A DNA stretch of 64,000 nucleotides, from positions 20,076,282-20,140,281 of the forward strand of contig OX419339.1 in assembly GCA_948470475.1 (NCBI GenBank). The letters are read 5' to 3'. The translations under genes and the position numbers were made by a program. Below are positions 1 through 12,500 of this stretch, piece after piece. Under the pieces are notes generated by a model. The model saw only the letters and a list, made by a program, of their open reading frames with translations, was not told where the DNA came from and searched no databases. Numbering within the stretch: the stretch's first letter is position 1; every line of letters starts with the position of its first letter. The DNA is from Galaxea fascicularis (lineage: Eukaryota; Cnidaria; Anthozoa; Scleractinia; Euphylliidae).

Positions 1-3000
1 AGCGCGATCCCCTAAAGTCTTTTTCAGTTTTACACTTGGATAATTTAAGATAAGACCGCTAGCTGAACGGAGAGTATAGCACGTCTGTACCTTAATGGTA
101 ATTAGGTCAGTCAAGTAACCAGGTGCGTGACCATATATAGCTTTGAAAGTGAGAAGAAGTATTTTAAAATCAATACGAAATTTGACAGGAAGCCAATGTA
201 GCGAACACAGTACTGGTGTTATGTGGCTATACCGGGGAACGTTAGATATAAGCCGAGCAGCAGCATTCTGCAAGCGTTGCAGTTTAAGTAGATGAACAGA
301 GGGTAAACCAAAAAGAAGGCTGTTGCAGTAATCAATACGACCCATAATAAGAGCATGGACCAGAGTGCGTGCAGATTCCTGTGACAGATACTTTCGGATG
401 CGCCGAATGTTGTGTAAATAGAAAAACCCAGATTTGCAAGTTTTGTGGATCTGTTCCTGGAGATTCTGGTTAGAATCGAACCATGTCCCTAAATGTCTTG
501 CCACAGTGACAGGAGCAACATCAATGTTCCCTACGGTGAGGCTATCAATATTTACTTTAGAAAGTTGCTGTTTTGTACCAATCAACATGAACTCAGTTTT
601 ATCATCATTAAGTTTGAGCTTATCCGTACGCATCCACGTACGAATGTCCAGTATACAGCGCTCCATGGCAACGACCGCATCAGCCTGATTAGTAGCCGAG
701 TCAAGTCAGGACTAAACGACAAGTAAAGCTGGGTGTCGTCAGCGTAGGCATGTGCCTGAGGTAGATGTTATTTGATGACTTCAAAGAGTTTACTAGAGTA
801 AATAGTAAACAACAGGGGGTCCAAACACGAACCTTGTGGAACGCCATGAGGTAGCCTAAAACTGTCAGATATACAACCCTTTAGCGAGACTCGCTGCGAC
901 CTGTTACTAAGATAAGACGTGAACCAGTTCCGAGCAGTGCTATTAATGCCGACACTTGACTTAAGACGAGCAAGCAAGATATCGTGGTCGACTGTGTCAA
1001 ACGCAGCACTCAAATCTAGAAGATCTAGAAGAGTTACATGCTTGCAATTCATATTCATGAGAATGTCATTCTGTACCTTCAGTAGCGCCGTTTCTGTGCT
1101 ATGACCCTTACGGTAGGCGGACTGTAAGGTTGGGTGAAGAGCGAATCGACTCATATGACTGTGAATTTGATCGAAAACAGCACGCTCTGTCAGTTTTGAT
1201 ATAAAGTGCAAGTTACTGACAGGGCGGAGGTTGTTCAACTGAGTCGGATCTAAGCCAGGTTTCTTAAGGATCGGAGTAACCAAAGCTTCTTTCCACTCGT
1301 CAGGGAAATGGCCGCACGATAGCGAAAGAAAAAATTTACAATTCGTGAAATAACAGGCAACAGCACGTCAAGGCAGCCAACAACCAGAGAAGTCGACATC
1401 GGGTCCAACGGGCAGGACTTCTTAGCAGACTTACGGATGAGCGTGGAGACGGCGTTTTCAGAGAGAGGTTAAAAGGAATGAAAAGCATGCGCAGCATCTA
1501 CTTCTTGATCAGGAGGTAGCGCATTGCGCACACTTTGATCGATGGCCACAGCATCAATGTCAGACCGAATTTTGTTCATCTTTCGAACAAAAACACCGCC
1601 GATATCATCAGCTAGTTTTGATTTGTCCTGATAATTAGGAAAAGACAACTCCTCTTTCTTAGCAAGGAGTTGCTTGGTAGCTCTAAATAACCGTCCTTGG
1701 TCTGTGCTATTCTCGTCAATAAAGTTAGTGTAAAACATCTGCCTGGCCTGGTTCATGAGGTACGTCGCGCGGTTTCTGTAAGACTTGAAAATGTTCAAGT
1801 CAGCCAGAGATCTAGTTCTCCTCCACGTTCTCTCAGCCGTACGTCTCAAGCGTTTAGCAGCCTTTATCTCGTCATTGTACCAAGGCACTGTAGGTCTAAC
1901 TTTCACAGTCTTAGTCTTAAGTGGGGCGTGGAAATCAATAACTTTGGAGAGTGTAGTGTCATATCTGCGAACAAGAGCGTCCAAGTCACATCTATCTTCC
2001 GTGTGAGAATGCACACGCAGATTACGCGGATCACTGCACAACAAGGAAATACATAAGTCCCGCTTAAGAGATTCTAGATCGACCGATTTCAGCTTTCTAT
2101 AGGCAACGTTCTTAGTGGTCAAGCTAGGTTTGTCTGGCAGAAATGTACAATAAACAGATGCGTGGTCAGAGATAAAGCGATCAATTACAGGGGGCCCGTT
2201 TAAGATGTTATCACTCGAACGGGTGATAACAAGATCGAGTATATGACCCTGAGTATGTGTAGGCTCGGTGATGTGTTGTTGGAGGCCGACGGACTGTAAA
2301 AGATCCTGTAGTTTGACTGAATCAGGATCTTGGGAGGCATCGACGTGGATATTGAAGTCACCAGCAATCACAAGTGCTCTTTGGAGAGAAGTATGGTTTC
2401 AAGATAGGTAGAGAACTCCGTGAAGAAACAATTAGTTGAGACTCTGTGATCAGCGAATAAGGTGGACGATAAAGAAGGACAAGCCGAATATTAAGTGAAG
2501 GTGATGAGATGGTCCATTCAGAGTATTCAAAGGATTTTTTCCCACCAGCGTCAATCCATCTGACAGATAGCGATTCGCGGTACACCAAGCCCACTCCGCC
2601 ACCACGACGACCGGTGCGTGGGCAGTCAGAAATTTTATATCCGACCGGGCACAATTCAGCTCGCACAGCAGCATCGTCAGTAGTCAGCCAAGTCTCAGTG
2701 ATCGCAACAAGGCCAGCCTTGCAGTCACATATATAATCAAAAAGGTCAGCGGTCTTGTGTTTAACTGAGCGAGCGTTAAGCAAACACAAAGACAAATGTT
2801 GGTGTGGAACAATCGGAGCCAAGGCAGAAAAACGACGAACGCTGATTAAATTGCTAATATTCCGCGACAAAGATGACGGTTGAGCCTCACGGTCATAATT
2901 CCTGCGTGTTGAAACAATCACTGGGATTCCATTGGGTCCAGGATTCAACTTAAAAACCAGATCACCAATGAGCAATGGATGGAATGATGCGAATGTGTTG

Positions 3001-3404
3001 GAATAATACGCACAAGGACATCTGTAGCGTCTGATTGTTAGCCATTCGAAGAATGTAGGATGATTAGCCGGCATGTACACAAAACAGTCATAGCTATGAC
3101 GAGAAAGTGCGATGGTGTCATTCCAATACCACCAAAACAATGGATGATCAACAGCAATTCCGTGGGCATTGTTCGCAGGATGAGGGAAACAACGCAAGTT
3201 TGCTAGAGTCGGCGATGTGAAGCAAGGTAAAACCGACTTTCCATCTCCGAATTGCTTGAATCCAAACTCGAGATAACTCCAACAGAGACACCGAACTGTT
3301 ACTAGCGGCTTAGGATATTCTCCATCAAGATATGGACACGATAGCGGGAGTACAAGGAGAAGAAAAACGCCGATGGAAATAACACGTCCGCCCTTCATTA
3401 ACAT
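1..3404 (-). mobile_element. CR1/L2-like LINE retrotransposon, degenerate, 3' end beyond window
   Basis: A decayed non-LTR element. From 3404 downward: a hydrophobic N-terminal leader, then LLIGDLVFKLNPGP (a 2A-like motif, about 2935-2985), then an AP endonuclease (CLLNARSV, ITETWL; YRPPYS; continuing as AGDFNIHVD at 2371), a linker (about 1500-2100), and reverse transcriptase (LRPVSNLHFISKL, AFDTVDHDIL, GVPQGSCLDPLLF; YADDTQLY at about 740, LGTWFD, LHWLPV). Breaks seen: frameshifts near 2445, 2370, 1325 and 705, and in-frame TAA codons near 1470 and 768. Below 705 the frame stays open to base 1, so the element continues off the left edge. It is not autonomous in this state. Confidence 0.9.
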
Positions 3405-3429
3405 TCATGCTAGAAGATACTAATACTAG

Positions 3430-3772
3430 AGTATTTGCATGACAACAGTCCAACTGATGATATCTCTATTGAAAAGGTAGAAAACATTTTTATGGCAACT
3501 GCAAAACGTTCCCTAAAGATTAAGATCGTTAAGAAACTTAAACGGGTCAAGCCATCTTCAAACAAAAAATGGTTTGATGCAGAATGTCTCTTTAAAAGAC
3601 ACGAATTAAGAAAATTAGCGAACCAAAAACATAATGATCCCTTGAATAACTTTCTACGTGAAGAATATCGTACTGTTTTAAAACAACACAAGAAATTGTT
3701 GAACGACAAGAGAAGTGTGTACTACAATGCAAAGATATCGGAGCTGGAGGACTCCGTGATTTTTCATTAACG
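3430..3772 (+). mobile_element. LINE fragment (linker between endonuclease and RT)
   Basis: The plus-strand ORF at 3435-3770 encodes a Lys/Arg-rich segment with NKKWFDAEC, HELRKLANQKH and LREEYRTVLK, typical of the region between endonuclease and reverse transcriptase in cnidarian LINEs. It is truncated on both sides, lies in opposite orientation to the neighbouring LINE, and joins directly to a Penelope-type 3' end. Confidence 0.7.
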
Positions 3773-3992
3773 GACTCTTTTCATTTAACTAATGTATTCC
3801 TATTTTCACGTTGCCATGTTACCACCAATAGCGTAGCTCCTACTCCACTATAAAAACTATACACAACCCATAATTCCTCGATTCGCTCTGACGAAGGGCT
3901 AACGCTCGAAACGTCAGCTTTTAGAATCCCTGTACGGTGGTCAATTTACATTTATCAACTCTGTTGATAATACCAAATTGAAAAAACACACC
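3773..3992 (+). mobile_element. Penelope-like element 3' terminal fragment with hammerhead-like core
   Basis: This terminal repeat recurs in the window (18.3, 28.3, 28.9 and 47.0 kb). The copy at 46988-47430 is attached to a GIY-YIG endonuclease remnant, which identifies the family as Penelope-like. Bases 3888-3917 hold CTGACGA, a GGGC/GCTC stem-loop, GAAA, then CGTCAG, resembling the conserved core of the hammerhead ribozymes known from Penelope-like termini. There is one extra A after CTGACGA, so activity is uncertain. Confidence 0.65.
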
Positions 3993-4019
3993 TACAGTTT
4001 CGCAAACGTTACCTAGAAT

Positions 4020-4560
4020 TTTTTTTATTTATTTATATATTTTAAGATTTGTACATATAAAGTATACAGGTCTTAGAACAAAAGGATTTAGCATCCCCTA
4101 CAAGGTTCAACCACCTTAAAACTCTTATTCATTATTAACAATATCAATATTAGGGTTCAAGAACAAACAGATGAAAACAGTCATTGGTATTTTCCGAAGA
4201 AAAAAATCTTCCTCTTCTTCTCTTATAGTCTTTGATTCTCTCTTCTTTTCCGCCAAGACTCGTGCCAGAAGGCGAATTACATGTAAGCGAAAACAGGGAA
4301 TTACATGTCTTTCAGTTGGTTCATGTAAACAGCATTTTTATTGGTTAAGCGTAACGGTAAACCAATCGGAGACGTCGATAGATTCCTGACAACTACCGAC
4401 CGAGAGAGTTCTTCTGTAACCTCTTCTGCACGTCTACAAGCATGCATACAGTCGTTGACCTAGAACTAAGTAATAGAGCATCCAACATGCATGCAGGGCT
4501 GAACTTGGCCATTTCCTTTAATTATTGATATAAATAAAAGAATGCTTCACTACGTAACTT
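4020..4560. other. No gene seen; A+T-rich spacer
   Basis: The stretch holds T/A-rich sequence (4020-4050) and non-coding spacer before a LINE tail. The short ORF at 4171-4389 is Ser/Arg-rich and has no recognisable feature. Confidence 0.4.
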
Positions 4561-4564
4561 ATGA

Positions 4565-5080
4565 GTGATACTCTTCAGTATTAAAAAAAAACTTGAATTT
4601 TATAGTACTTTCAAAAACAATTTTGCACCTTTAATTTATCGAGATATAACTAGGGAAAACTGCAATGGAAAAACGTTAGTGAAACTGAGAATTGGTAATC
4701 ATAAACTTAAAAAAATTGAAACCGGTAGATATGATAATACCCCCAGATGTGAAAGACTCTTCAGTCTTTGTGATATGAATGAGATCGAAGATGAAATCCA
4801 CTTTTTGTTTCGTTGCTCCAAGTGTTCAACAATTAGAAATACATTTTATAACAAAATTGCTAGTAGAATCCCGAATGTTAAGCAGTTGCAGCTTACTAAT
4901 TTAATTTTTGATTTCATGAACTTAATGATATCATTGATATGCAATTTATTAAGTTTGTTTCCTCATATTTTGAGTTAAGAAAACAACTTCATTCAAGTTT
5001 ATAGTTTATTCTTTGTTATCTAAATTCCTTGATTTGCTTCAGCAATAGTGTATCATTATACGGCCATGCAAATAAAGCTT
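4565..5080 (+). mobile_element. LINE 3' fragment (C-terminal zinc-knuckle-like region of RT protein)
   Basis: The 137-codon ORF includes KLRIGNHKL, a TGRYDNTPRCERL segment and CDMNEIEDEIHFLFRC, a Cys/His pattern typical of the C-terminus of cnidarian LINE reverse transcriptase proteins. The 3' side is A+T-rich and ends near AATAAAG at about 5071-5077. It is 5'-truncated. Confidence 0.7.
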
Positions 5081-5085
5081 GTTGT

Positions 5086-5717
5086 GGCCCAGCGCTCCTG
5101 AAGAAAAGCCAATAGGTGCAACGAACTGGCTCACGGTATTCCGCAAAATGAAACAAAACGAAACGAAAAGGAATTTATTACATGCAAGAGTGAACAATGG
5201 CACTAAGACTTCTTCCCTCCCTTCAAAACTGTCCTAACTAGATCCCCAATAGCGGTCGATTGGTGATCGACGAAACAAGGCTTTGCAAACTGTTGTTATA
5301 GGCGCTTTGCCTTCGAAAATTATCTTGTTAGATAAAGCCGATACTGGCTTACAGACGAAACGAGAAATGTGCCCTCTCTTCGAAAACTGTCCTAGCTAGA
5401 TCTCTTGTTTCGCAAAATACCAATAGCGGTCGATTGGTAATCGACGAAACAAAGCTCGCAAACTATCTTTATAGGCGCTCTGCCTTCGAAAATTATCTTG
5501 TTAGATAAAGCAAACACTGAATTACAGATGGCACAAGAAATGTTCCCTTTCTTCGAAATATATCTCGTTAGGACAGTTTTCGAAGGGAGCGAATAATTCT
5601 TAGTGCCATTGTTCACTCTTGCACGTGTAATAAATTCATTTTCGTTTCGTTTCGTTACGCGGAATACCGTAAGCCAGTTCGTTGCACTCATCGGCTTCCT
5701 TTCAGGAGCCCTGGGCC
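5086..5717. mobile_element. Foldback element with ~155-bp terminal inverted repeats and an internal 174-bp tandem duplication
   Basis: The left end GGCCCAGCGCTCCTGAA is mirrored by TTCAGGAGCCCTGGGCC at the right, and the arms (about 5086-5240 and 5560-5717) stay complementary with minor changes. The core has two copies of a unit starting near AGCGGTCGATTGG (5251 and 5425; period 174). No transposase ORF is present; the 99-aa minus-strand ORF inside is a by-product of the repeat. Confidence 0.75.
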
Positions 5718-6128
5718 AGAAGAGAGAAGTCTTTACTCGTGACTGAGTTCCCTTAACTTTTTTTACGTCATCGGGGCTAGGAAAATAAAATATGTCCCCC
5801 CTTGCTCTCCTCTAAGTCTGTTTGCACATGGAATAGAAGTGCACAAACACACAAAAGAAAGTGACAAACAGAATCTCATGAAACCACGAAGCTGGTTCAC
5901 ATCTGATTTGATTTACTGTATGTTGTGATCTTCCCTAGACTGTGATTTATAGAGGTGGTAGTGACTTCGTATGATTGCTTTTATATATTATAAATCGATT
6001 CTAACATGGGACTGACTTCACGCATATGTTTAGTGCAGCAGTGCCAATTCTTATTCGTAGGACTGACAAATTGGTATACATTCAAACCCTGCAAAATCAC
6101 GCAAGCTCTCGTTTTCGTTATACGTTCG

Positions 6129-6165
<37 letters not shown>

Positions 6166-6518
6166 ATGAAAACGCCCACACACAAACCTCATTTTCACTT
6201 TAATAAACATAAATATTCGTCGGGTCCTGAAGTGATTTATCTCTTGGAGGGTGTGGTTTTCAATAGAACCAAGAGATAACTGCAAGGATCGCACATCAGC
6301 TGTACTGAAAAACTGTTCTGGAGTAATTCTGGAATAATTCCTAATAAAGGCGACAAAAACTAAGCATTACATAATGATAAAATAGGCTAGAAAATCTACA
6401 CAAGAGCAATCGGTATGTCCGATTCCATGCAGAGCTGTCCAAGCTTGTACCCAGTTCACTTGTCACTTGTCAGGTCGTTAAGGCTTTGGCGGCTCAACAC
6501 TTCAGATCTTCACAAGTC
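5718..6518. other. SF3B3 3' flank / 3' UTR side, with a 33-nt poly(A) tract
   Basis: No coding feature. Bases 6132-6164 are an uninterrupted run of 33 A, which could be the tail of a retroposed sequence or slippage. The part nearest 6518 should contain the SF3B3 3' UTR, but no clear polyadenylation signal was found. Confidence 0.4.
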
Positions 6519-6563
6519 TTAGAAAGCGTACCTCGTTCTGATATCTTCCAATTTTTTGGAGAC
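6519..6563 (-). CDS. SF3B3: SF3B3 terminal coding exon
   Basis: A 45-nt exon ([14 protein letters not shown] plus stop) preceded by TTTACAG. The C-terminal peptide is identical to the vertebrate protein. It follows the exon ending ...LDRTPAE at 7046. No canonical AATAAA was found on the minus strand in the few hundred bases below 6519, so the 3' UTR end is undefined. Confidence 0.95.
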   Translation of the reverse strand, partial: VSKKLEDIRTRYAF

Positions 6564-9500
6564 CTGTAAACAAAATTTTGTTAAGTTTTGTTAATACTGA
6601 ATTGGAGATTTGTTGAGCAAAAAAACCTCGTTTCAAGTACGCTATTTAATGGTCGCGTTGTGGAAGAACAAATTTACGTGTTCTACGTAGTCCGCAGTTA
6701 AAGTTAAATTATCGCCAGCTTGGAGAAACTGCGACCACTTCCACAACAAATGAGAAGCAGTAGCTGTATTCCCGCGCGCAGGTTCCCGCGCGCGACGCCG
6801 GGCTAACGTGTTCAAACCACTTCGTTGCACTTTGCAGGTGAACATTCATTAGCAAAGGCCATTATAACGTCGTAAATTGTCATGAAATACGAGAAAAAGA
6901 TCACAAGAAGCGCTCGTGACATTACTTGTGGTAAAAGGCTAAGAAAATATGGGTAAAACTTGGCTTGTGAAGGGTGTCACAACCCTCACGCATGCATCTC
7001 TACCACAAAAACGAGTAGAAAGAGACAACAGAAGAGATCAAGTACCTCTGCCGGCGTGCGATCAAGTTCTTCGGCAATGTTGCGTCGCTTGGACGAGTCG
7101 AGAGAGTTAAAATATTCACACAAATCTCCGTCAATCACACTCTGCAACACAAAAGAGATGAAACAGAAAAATGAAGTTTTCATCGCGATGAACTTACGCA
7201 GAAAATCGGATCCTATCTGAAATGATGGTAGTTTTTGTTGCCAGGTGTCAGCAAACTAGATGTCGCTGAAAACACAAACATAGGAAAAAGGAAAGAGAGA
7301 GAGCCGAACGCCCTTCTGTTTCCTGTTTCATTTGGAGAAATCACTTAAACTGATCACGGTTTTTCTTCTCCCTCCTTTAAGTGTAATTATCCTGTTTGAG
7401 CAGAAGTATTTTGTCAAATATTTGCCGGGGTAGGTATGACCAAAACGCACAATCCCGTCACAATGACCCCACTACCCCAAAATGACAGCAAATAAAGCAA
7501 GGATTTCTGAAATGTGGTAATAATTTCGGGTTCAAGGACACCAATACTGTGAACTATAAATATACAGTTATCCTGGTTATTTGCTTCTACGGGAAGAATA
7601 AAACCCTGTAACGCTTTAATTTGGTAAGGTTAGGGCTATGGATCAAGGAATATGGACTTTCATATTAGGTTACATCTGATTAATGAGATAACTACTATCA
7701 ATAATTAAATTTAGGTCTGACGTTCTGACCCTAACCACAGCATTTTTCTCACTGTAAAGTTGAGTTTCAGTTTGTTAAACGCTGAAAACTGTACTTGAAC
7801 ACGGAGTTGCCACCTGAAATGCAAACTCGGCGGATACGCACTACGGAGCACCGTGCGTCTTTTTACTTTCGCGTGAGAATTTACCCGCCAAAAGTACTTA
7901 ATTGCATTGAAAGCGGAGTAAATTAAAACTTGTTCGGAGCAGTAACTTGTCGATTAAACTGAAAAATCGATCGAAAAATCAAGAAAGGTGTTTCATAGCT
8001 TGCTTTGTACCGCTGAAGGGTGAATTTCTTGCCTCGGACCAATGACTGAGCGGGTATTAAACCTGGCGTGAGCTGTACCCACCTTGACTGGCATGTAGTA
8101 CGATCTGTAGGACAAATGATCTCTCCCACAAAGAGACGGCTGCTCGGCGCGTAAATGCATCTCAAGATGCTGGAAAAAGTCAATATCCTTAAAGGGAGAA
8201 TAAAATAACGGGAACAATAATTACTACTTGTGACATCGAGAGAAGGTAGTTGATCTTATATAGTCAGTGATATAGTTTCGCCTTCACACCACTTTCATTA
8301 TGGCGGCCAAACAAAATGTCCTTTTGTTTTCATGCTAATGAGCCTTACTAGCCTCCCTAGGATGTACAAAATAATAAGGTCTAATTAACACACAGACATA
8401 TGTGCAGTCAATTTGGCAGAGACTGAGGTGAGATTTACTTTTCGTTTTTTTTTTTCAACAGCATTTCAACCAAACGAGACAGCATTTTCTGCTTGCAGCA
8501 TTACACGAACCGTTTAAACACCCGACCATCAACCACTTATATGGCTTACAACAACAATCTACTCTTGTATAGGTTGTCCGTTCTAATCAGGCAGGTTTCC
8601 TTCAGAATGTCAGACCCTTCGATTGCAATCATTTAGCGGATCGCTAATCTTATTAGGCAAACAATAATCTGCTCGGTTCAGAAAACTGGTAAGGAGAGCA
8701 ACACATAAGAAAGCGAAGGTGATACCGACCTCCCTTGACGTGAATGGCACCAGCATGCCAATACCTCCAGACAGTGTGGTGTACACCAAAGACTCCGATC
8801 CGCCAGGGATGAGAGTGGCTTTCTGCAGCGATAGAACTGTTTCACCCACGTGATAATTGCACATCGTCTCAACCTGTTCAAGACAACAATGGCATCAGCC
8901 AAGAGCGGTTTTACTAGTAGTTTACAGCAGTTCCCCCTCTCAAGATTTCGAAAACTCTTTTTCTGTTAGCCCTATCCCGTCCAGGAGTCCCTACAAGAAA
9001 ATTACTCACATATGATACCAAATAGCCCGCCAGGTAGTATAGTTACATGATTATTTTCACAAAGCATTTAAATCGGCGCAAATTGACGTTTGCACTTTGT
9101 CTCAATCAGAGATGAATGCGGGATAAAATGGCGTCTTCTTTGTTTTCTTGTATTCTGATCAACCTGTATTAAGCCATTCCTCGAGGGTGATCGCTTCATA
9201 CAGGTTCGACTATAGTTACTTCCCTGCAGTTAGTCGAGGAAGCCGCGACTAACGAGAGTGTCTTGAACTGTCATATTATCTGGCTAGAGGTGTTGTAATA
9301 CCTGTCGGAGAACGTAAAACCGATCGAAAATAATAAAGACTCATCTCTATTTTTGTCATAACTTAAGAATGACAAATTGTAATAACACGTCGTAATTTGT
9401 AATGATCGGACTGTTTGCAAATTTTAATAACAGGCGGTCGTTTTATAATATGTTTGCGTCCGGAACACTGGGAAGTCGAGGTGATACACACGGCAGAACG

Positions 9501-12500
9501 TGATCCTTATATTCGTCCTCAGTTCATAATTGAAAGGAGTGAACACGGGTTTCAAAAAGAAAAAAAAAGCAGGAGGATATTCAGAAGTACCCGAAGGACT
9601 ATTGCGCCGCGATAGCAGCACAGTGCGGCGGAGCAGAGGTTTATGCTGAAGTATCCAGTGCAAACGCTTAAAGTAGCCGGTGACTTGCGACGGGCGCCGG
9701 CTTAAATTGAAAACCCTGAGTGAACGGTAAGTGGTATCATGGTCGTATATTAAACTGAGAGCACAGGGTAACAAGCTTTTTAAAAAGGGTTCTTCAAAAT
9801 ACGATCTAATGCCCTGCTTTTGCAAGAAAGTCAACGTAATGAATGTTGCGAAAATTATTGAAGCCCTTGTACAAACGGAATGCTCTGAACATAAACTGTG
9901 ATGGTTTGGGTATTCAGCTTCGCGTTGGTTCAGAGGATTTTTGTCAGTATTTCTCATTAGTTCTGACCAAAGAAGTTATCTATCGTCGCACGTTACAGAC
10001 AATAAAGGATGACAACGACGAAATTAATCAAACAGAACCACATAAGGCTCGAGTCTTCGACAGGAATTGAATACACAGCTTTCCGCACAATATAGTGGGA
10101 CACTTTAAGCCGCTGTTACATTGGGCAATTTTTTGTGCAGCTTGTCTCACAATTTTGTCGCGACGCAAGTTGCACGAATACCTGTCTGCTGAAACAAGCC
10201 AGAAATAAACAGACTTATTTCGTTTCCCTTTGCCACGCTTTGGATGCGCCATTGCTATGGTCAAATCAATCGAAGAACATAAGCACGACAACCAGACTTC
10301 ATTTTGATAGGTAAGCATAGCGCAAAATTTGCATTATAGCACGGTAACCGAATATTCTTGAAAGCGCGTGTGCAAAGTGTAGGGCTAATTTGGGAAAGAT
10401 ATTCAGTAAAATACTGCAAGAGTATATCCGTGCTTGCCCTCCAAACAGTTTATCTCTGAAATGACAATATCATGCCATGTTCTTTCTCAGTTCTACTTTT
10501 CTGTGAAGCAGCGTTTAACAACAGTTTGACAACTTGGTTGTTTATTTGGCTAGTTTGTTGGGTGGTAAAATAGTTGATCCAACGCCTATTTTAACTGTTA
10601 TAAACAATGGAATTCGCGTCCATTATGTGGAGTTGGCTGAAGCATGTTTGATGAATCATTAAGAAGAATTGTCTGCCTTAAAAAATTGCTCATACCCAGG
10701 GTTTCAGATAGGTTTTTAAGACAGTGTGTCCACAAAGAATTCCAACGAGTCAAATTCTCACTGCTCCAACCAAACCATTATAAATTTTCTGTTAATTTTT
10801 CGGGTCATGTGGCTGACCTTGTAGGGTTTTTGACCCAGGATCCCCCTCTTATTGCAAACACTGCATACCAGTCACTTATCAGACGCGGAAACGAATGGGA
10901 AAGGAGACGCAAAGCTCGAATGCAAGAATCCCATTTCTGGCGCTATGCTTCTCGCGAGTTTGTAGCTTTCTGACCTTCCGTAAATATCAAAAGGAAAGAT
11001 GACGGTTTTGAAATTCACCGATGCTACAACGATTCGAGACAGAATGTACACATTACCTTCTGTGGAGCACCGTTCAAGAGTCCCCTATCCCAGAATGCTT
11101 TAGTTCCAGTAGGATCTTCATCAATATCATCCGTTGTGTTAGTGGAGAGACGAACCTACAGATATAACAAAAGTCGGACTCGCGATAGAGTACACAGAGC
11201 AGACAGGTTTAGCAATTTACTAACGAATTGAAGGGCTGCAAATAAATTTTCGGCTTTATTGAAAGGACGTATGTCTGATCGACTCTCCCCTCCCCCACAA
11301 AAACAACAACAGCGTCTTTTTGGCAGCTTTTTGAAAATTCGAACAAGCTGGTTGATAAAGTAAGCAAAGGTCTATGTCCTTATTGGGTTAAAGAAACATG
11401 GGCTTTACGTAGTGAGAGCGCAAAAAAAGAGAAAAAGGATTACGTAGTTACAAACCTGACGATGTACTTACCACAAAGACGTTGCCAAATTTATCAGCAC
11501 CGGCTACCGTGTCATAGTCCAGGTAACAGCAGCAAGTCAACCACCTAAACGGAGAATACATTTAACACGCGACTCTGGCTTTGAAATAACTGTGAAGAGG
11601 GGAGTCAGAGGGGGGGGGGGGGGGGGGGTATTATGGATGTTTCCAATCCTTCTTGGAGCTACAGAAAACGGATACTAAGACCCCGTTCACACGTATCCGG
11701 ATATTTTTAAAAACGGAGATTTTCCCTCCGTATCAGTGAAAAATGCGCTCTTTATAGTATCACGAACCTACGACATCATTGTATTCGAAAACCTCTGTTT
11801 TCGCCAGTCCACACGTATACGATACGCCAGCGTTTTCAAAAATCTCCAGTCTGGAGAGCGTACTCGAAAACCTCCGTTTTCGGAGGCCAAAAAGGCCGGT
11901 TACGTGTGCACGGAGGGCGAAAATGGAGGAAAAAACCTCCAATTTCAAAAAGACCCGGATACGTGTGGACGGATTCCAAGATCTCCAGAAATGTACACTG
12001 AATGTCAGGCATTCCTCTCCTGTTTATTTGAACAGGTGCATAATCGGCTTTAACTGTTGTTCACACGAAGTCTCCAACACTACAAATATTACCAAATTAT
12101 TTCATGGTACCCAAGCGTTCGTTTTTCCTTTTCATTTTTGATACCTGTTCAAGACGCCTAAATCAAGTTAGTTATTTTAGCTTAATTTTGGCGCCTACTG
12201 TAATGACGAGTCGTCTCGCAACATGTGGAAATCAGCTGCAATTATTGGGACAGACAACAGTAACATCCCCTTTAAATCCGACAACCACGAAGTTTTCAGT
12301 TTGCAGGCGCAATTGCCTGGGAAAATCAAACACCTTTTAACCACAGTGGAGAAGTGCACAACTGTGCATCCGTTGTATAATTAATTTGCCTTTAAGTATA
12401 GCTGTGTTAGTTTGTGTTGAGACCGTCAATATATGCAAGCTTACAACAGAACACGAACTGTTTAATACATTCTGAGAATATACCGCCACACCCACATGTG

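Noticed and set aside
9424..9957. 177-codon minus-strand ORF in SF3B3 intron 27
   Set aside because: Poly-Phe from an A-rich run, no domain and no splice or start context; probably chance, though long enough to be worth a conservation check.
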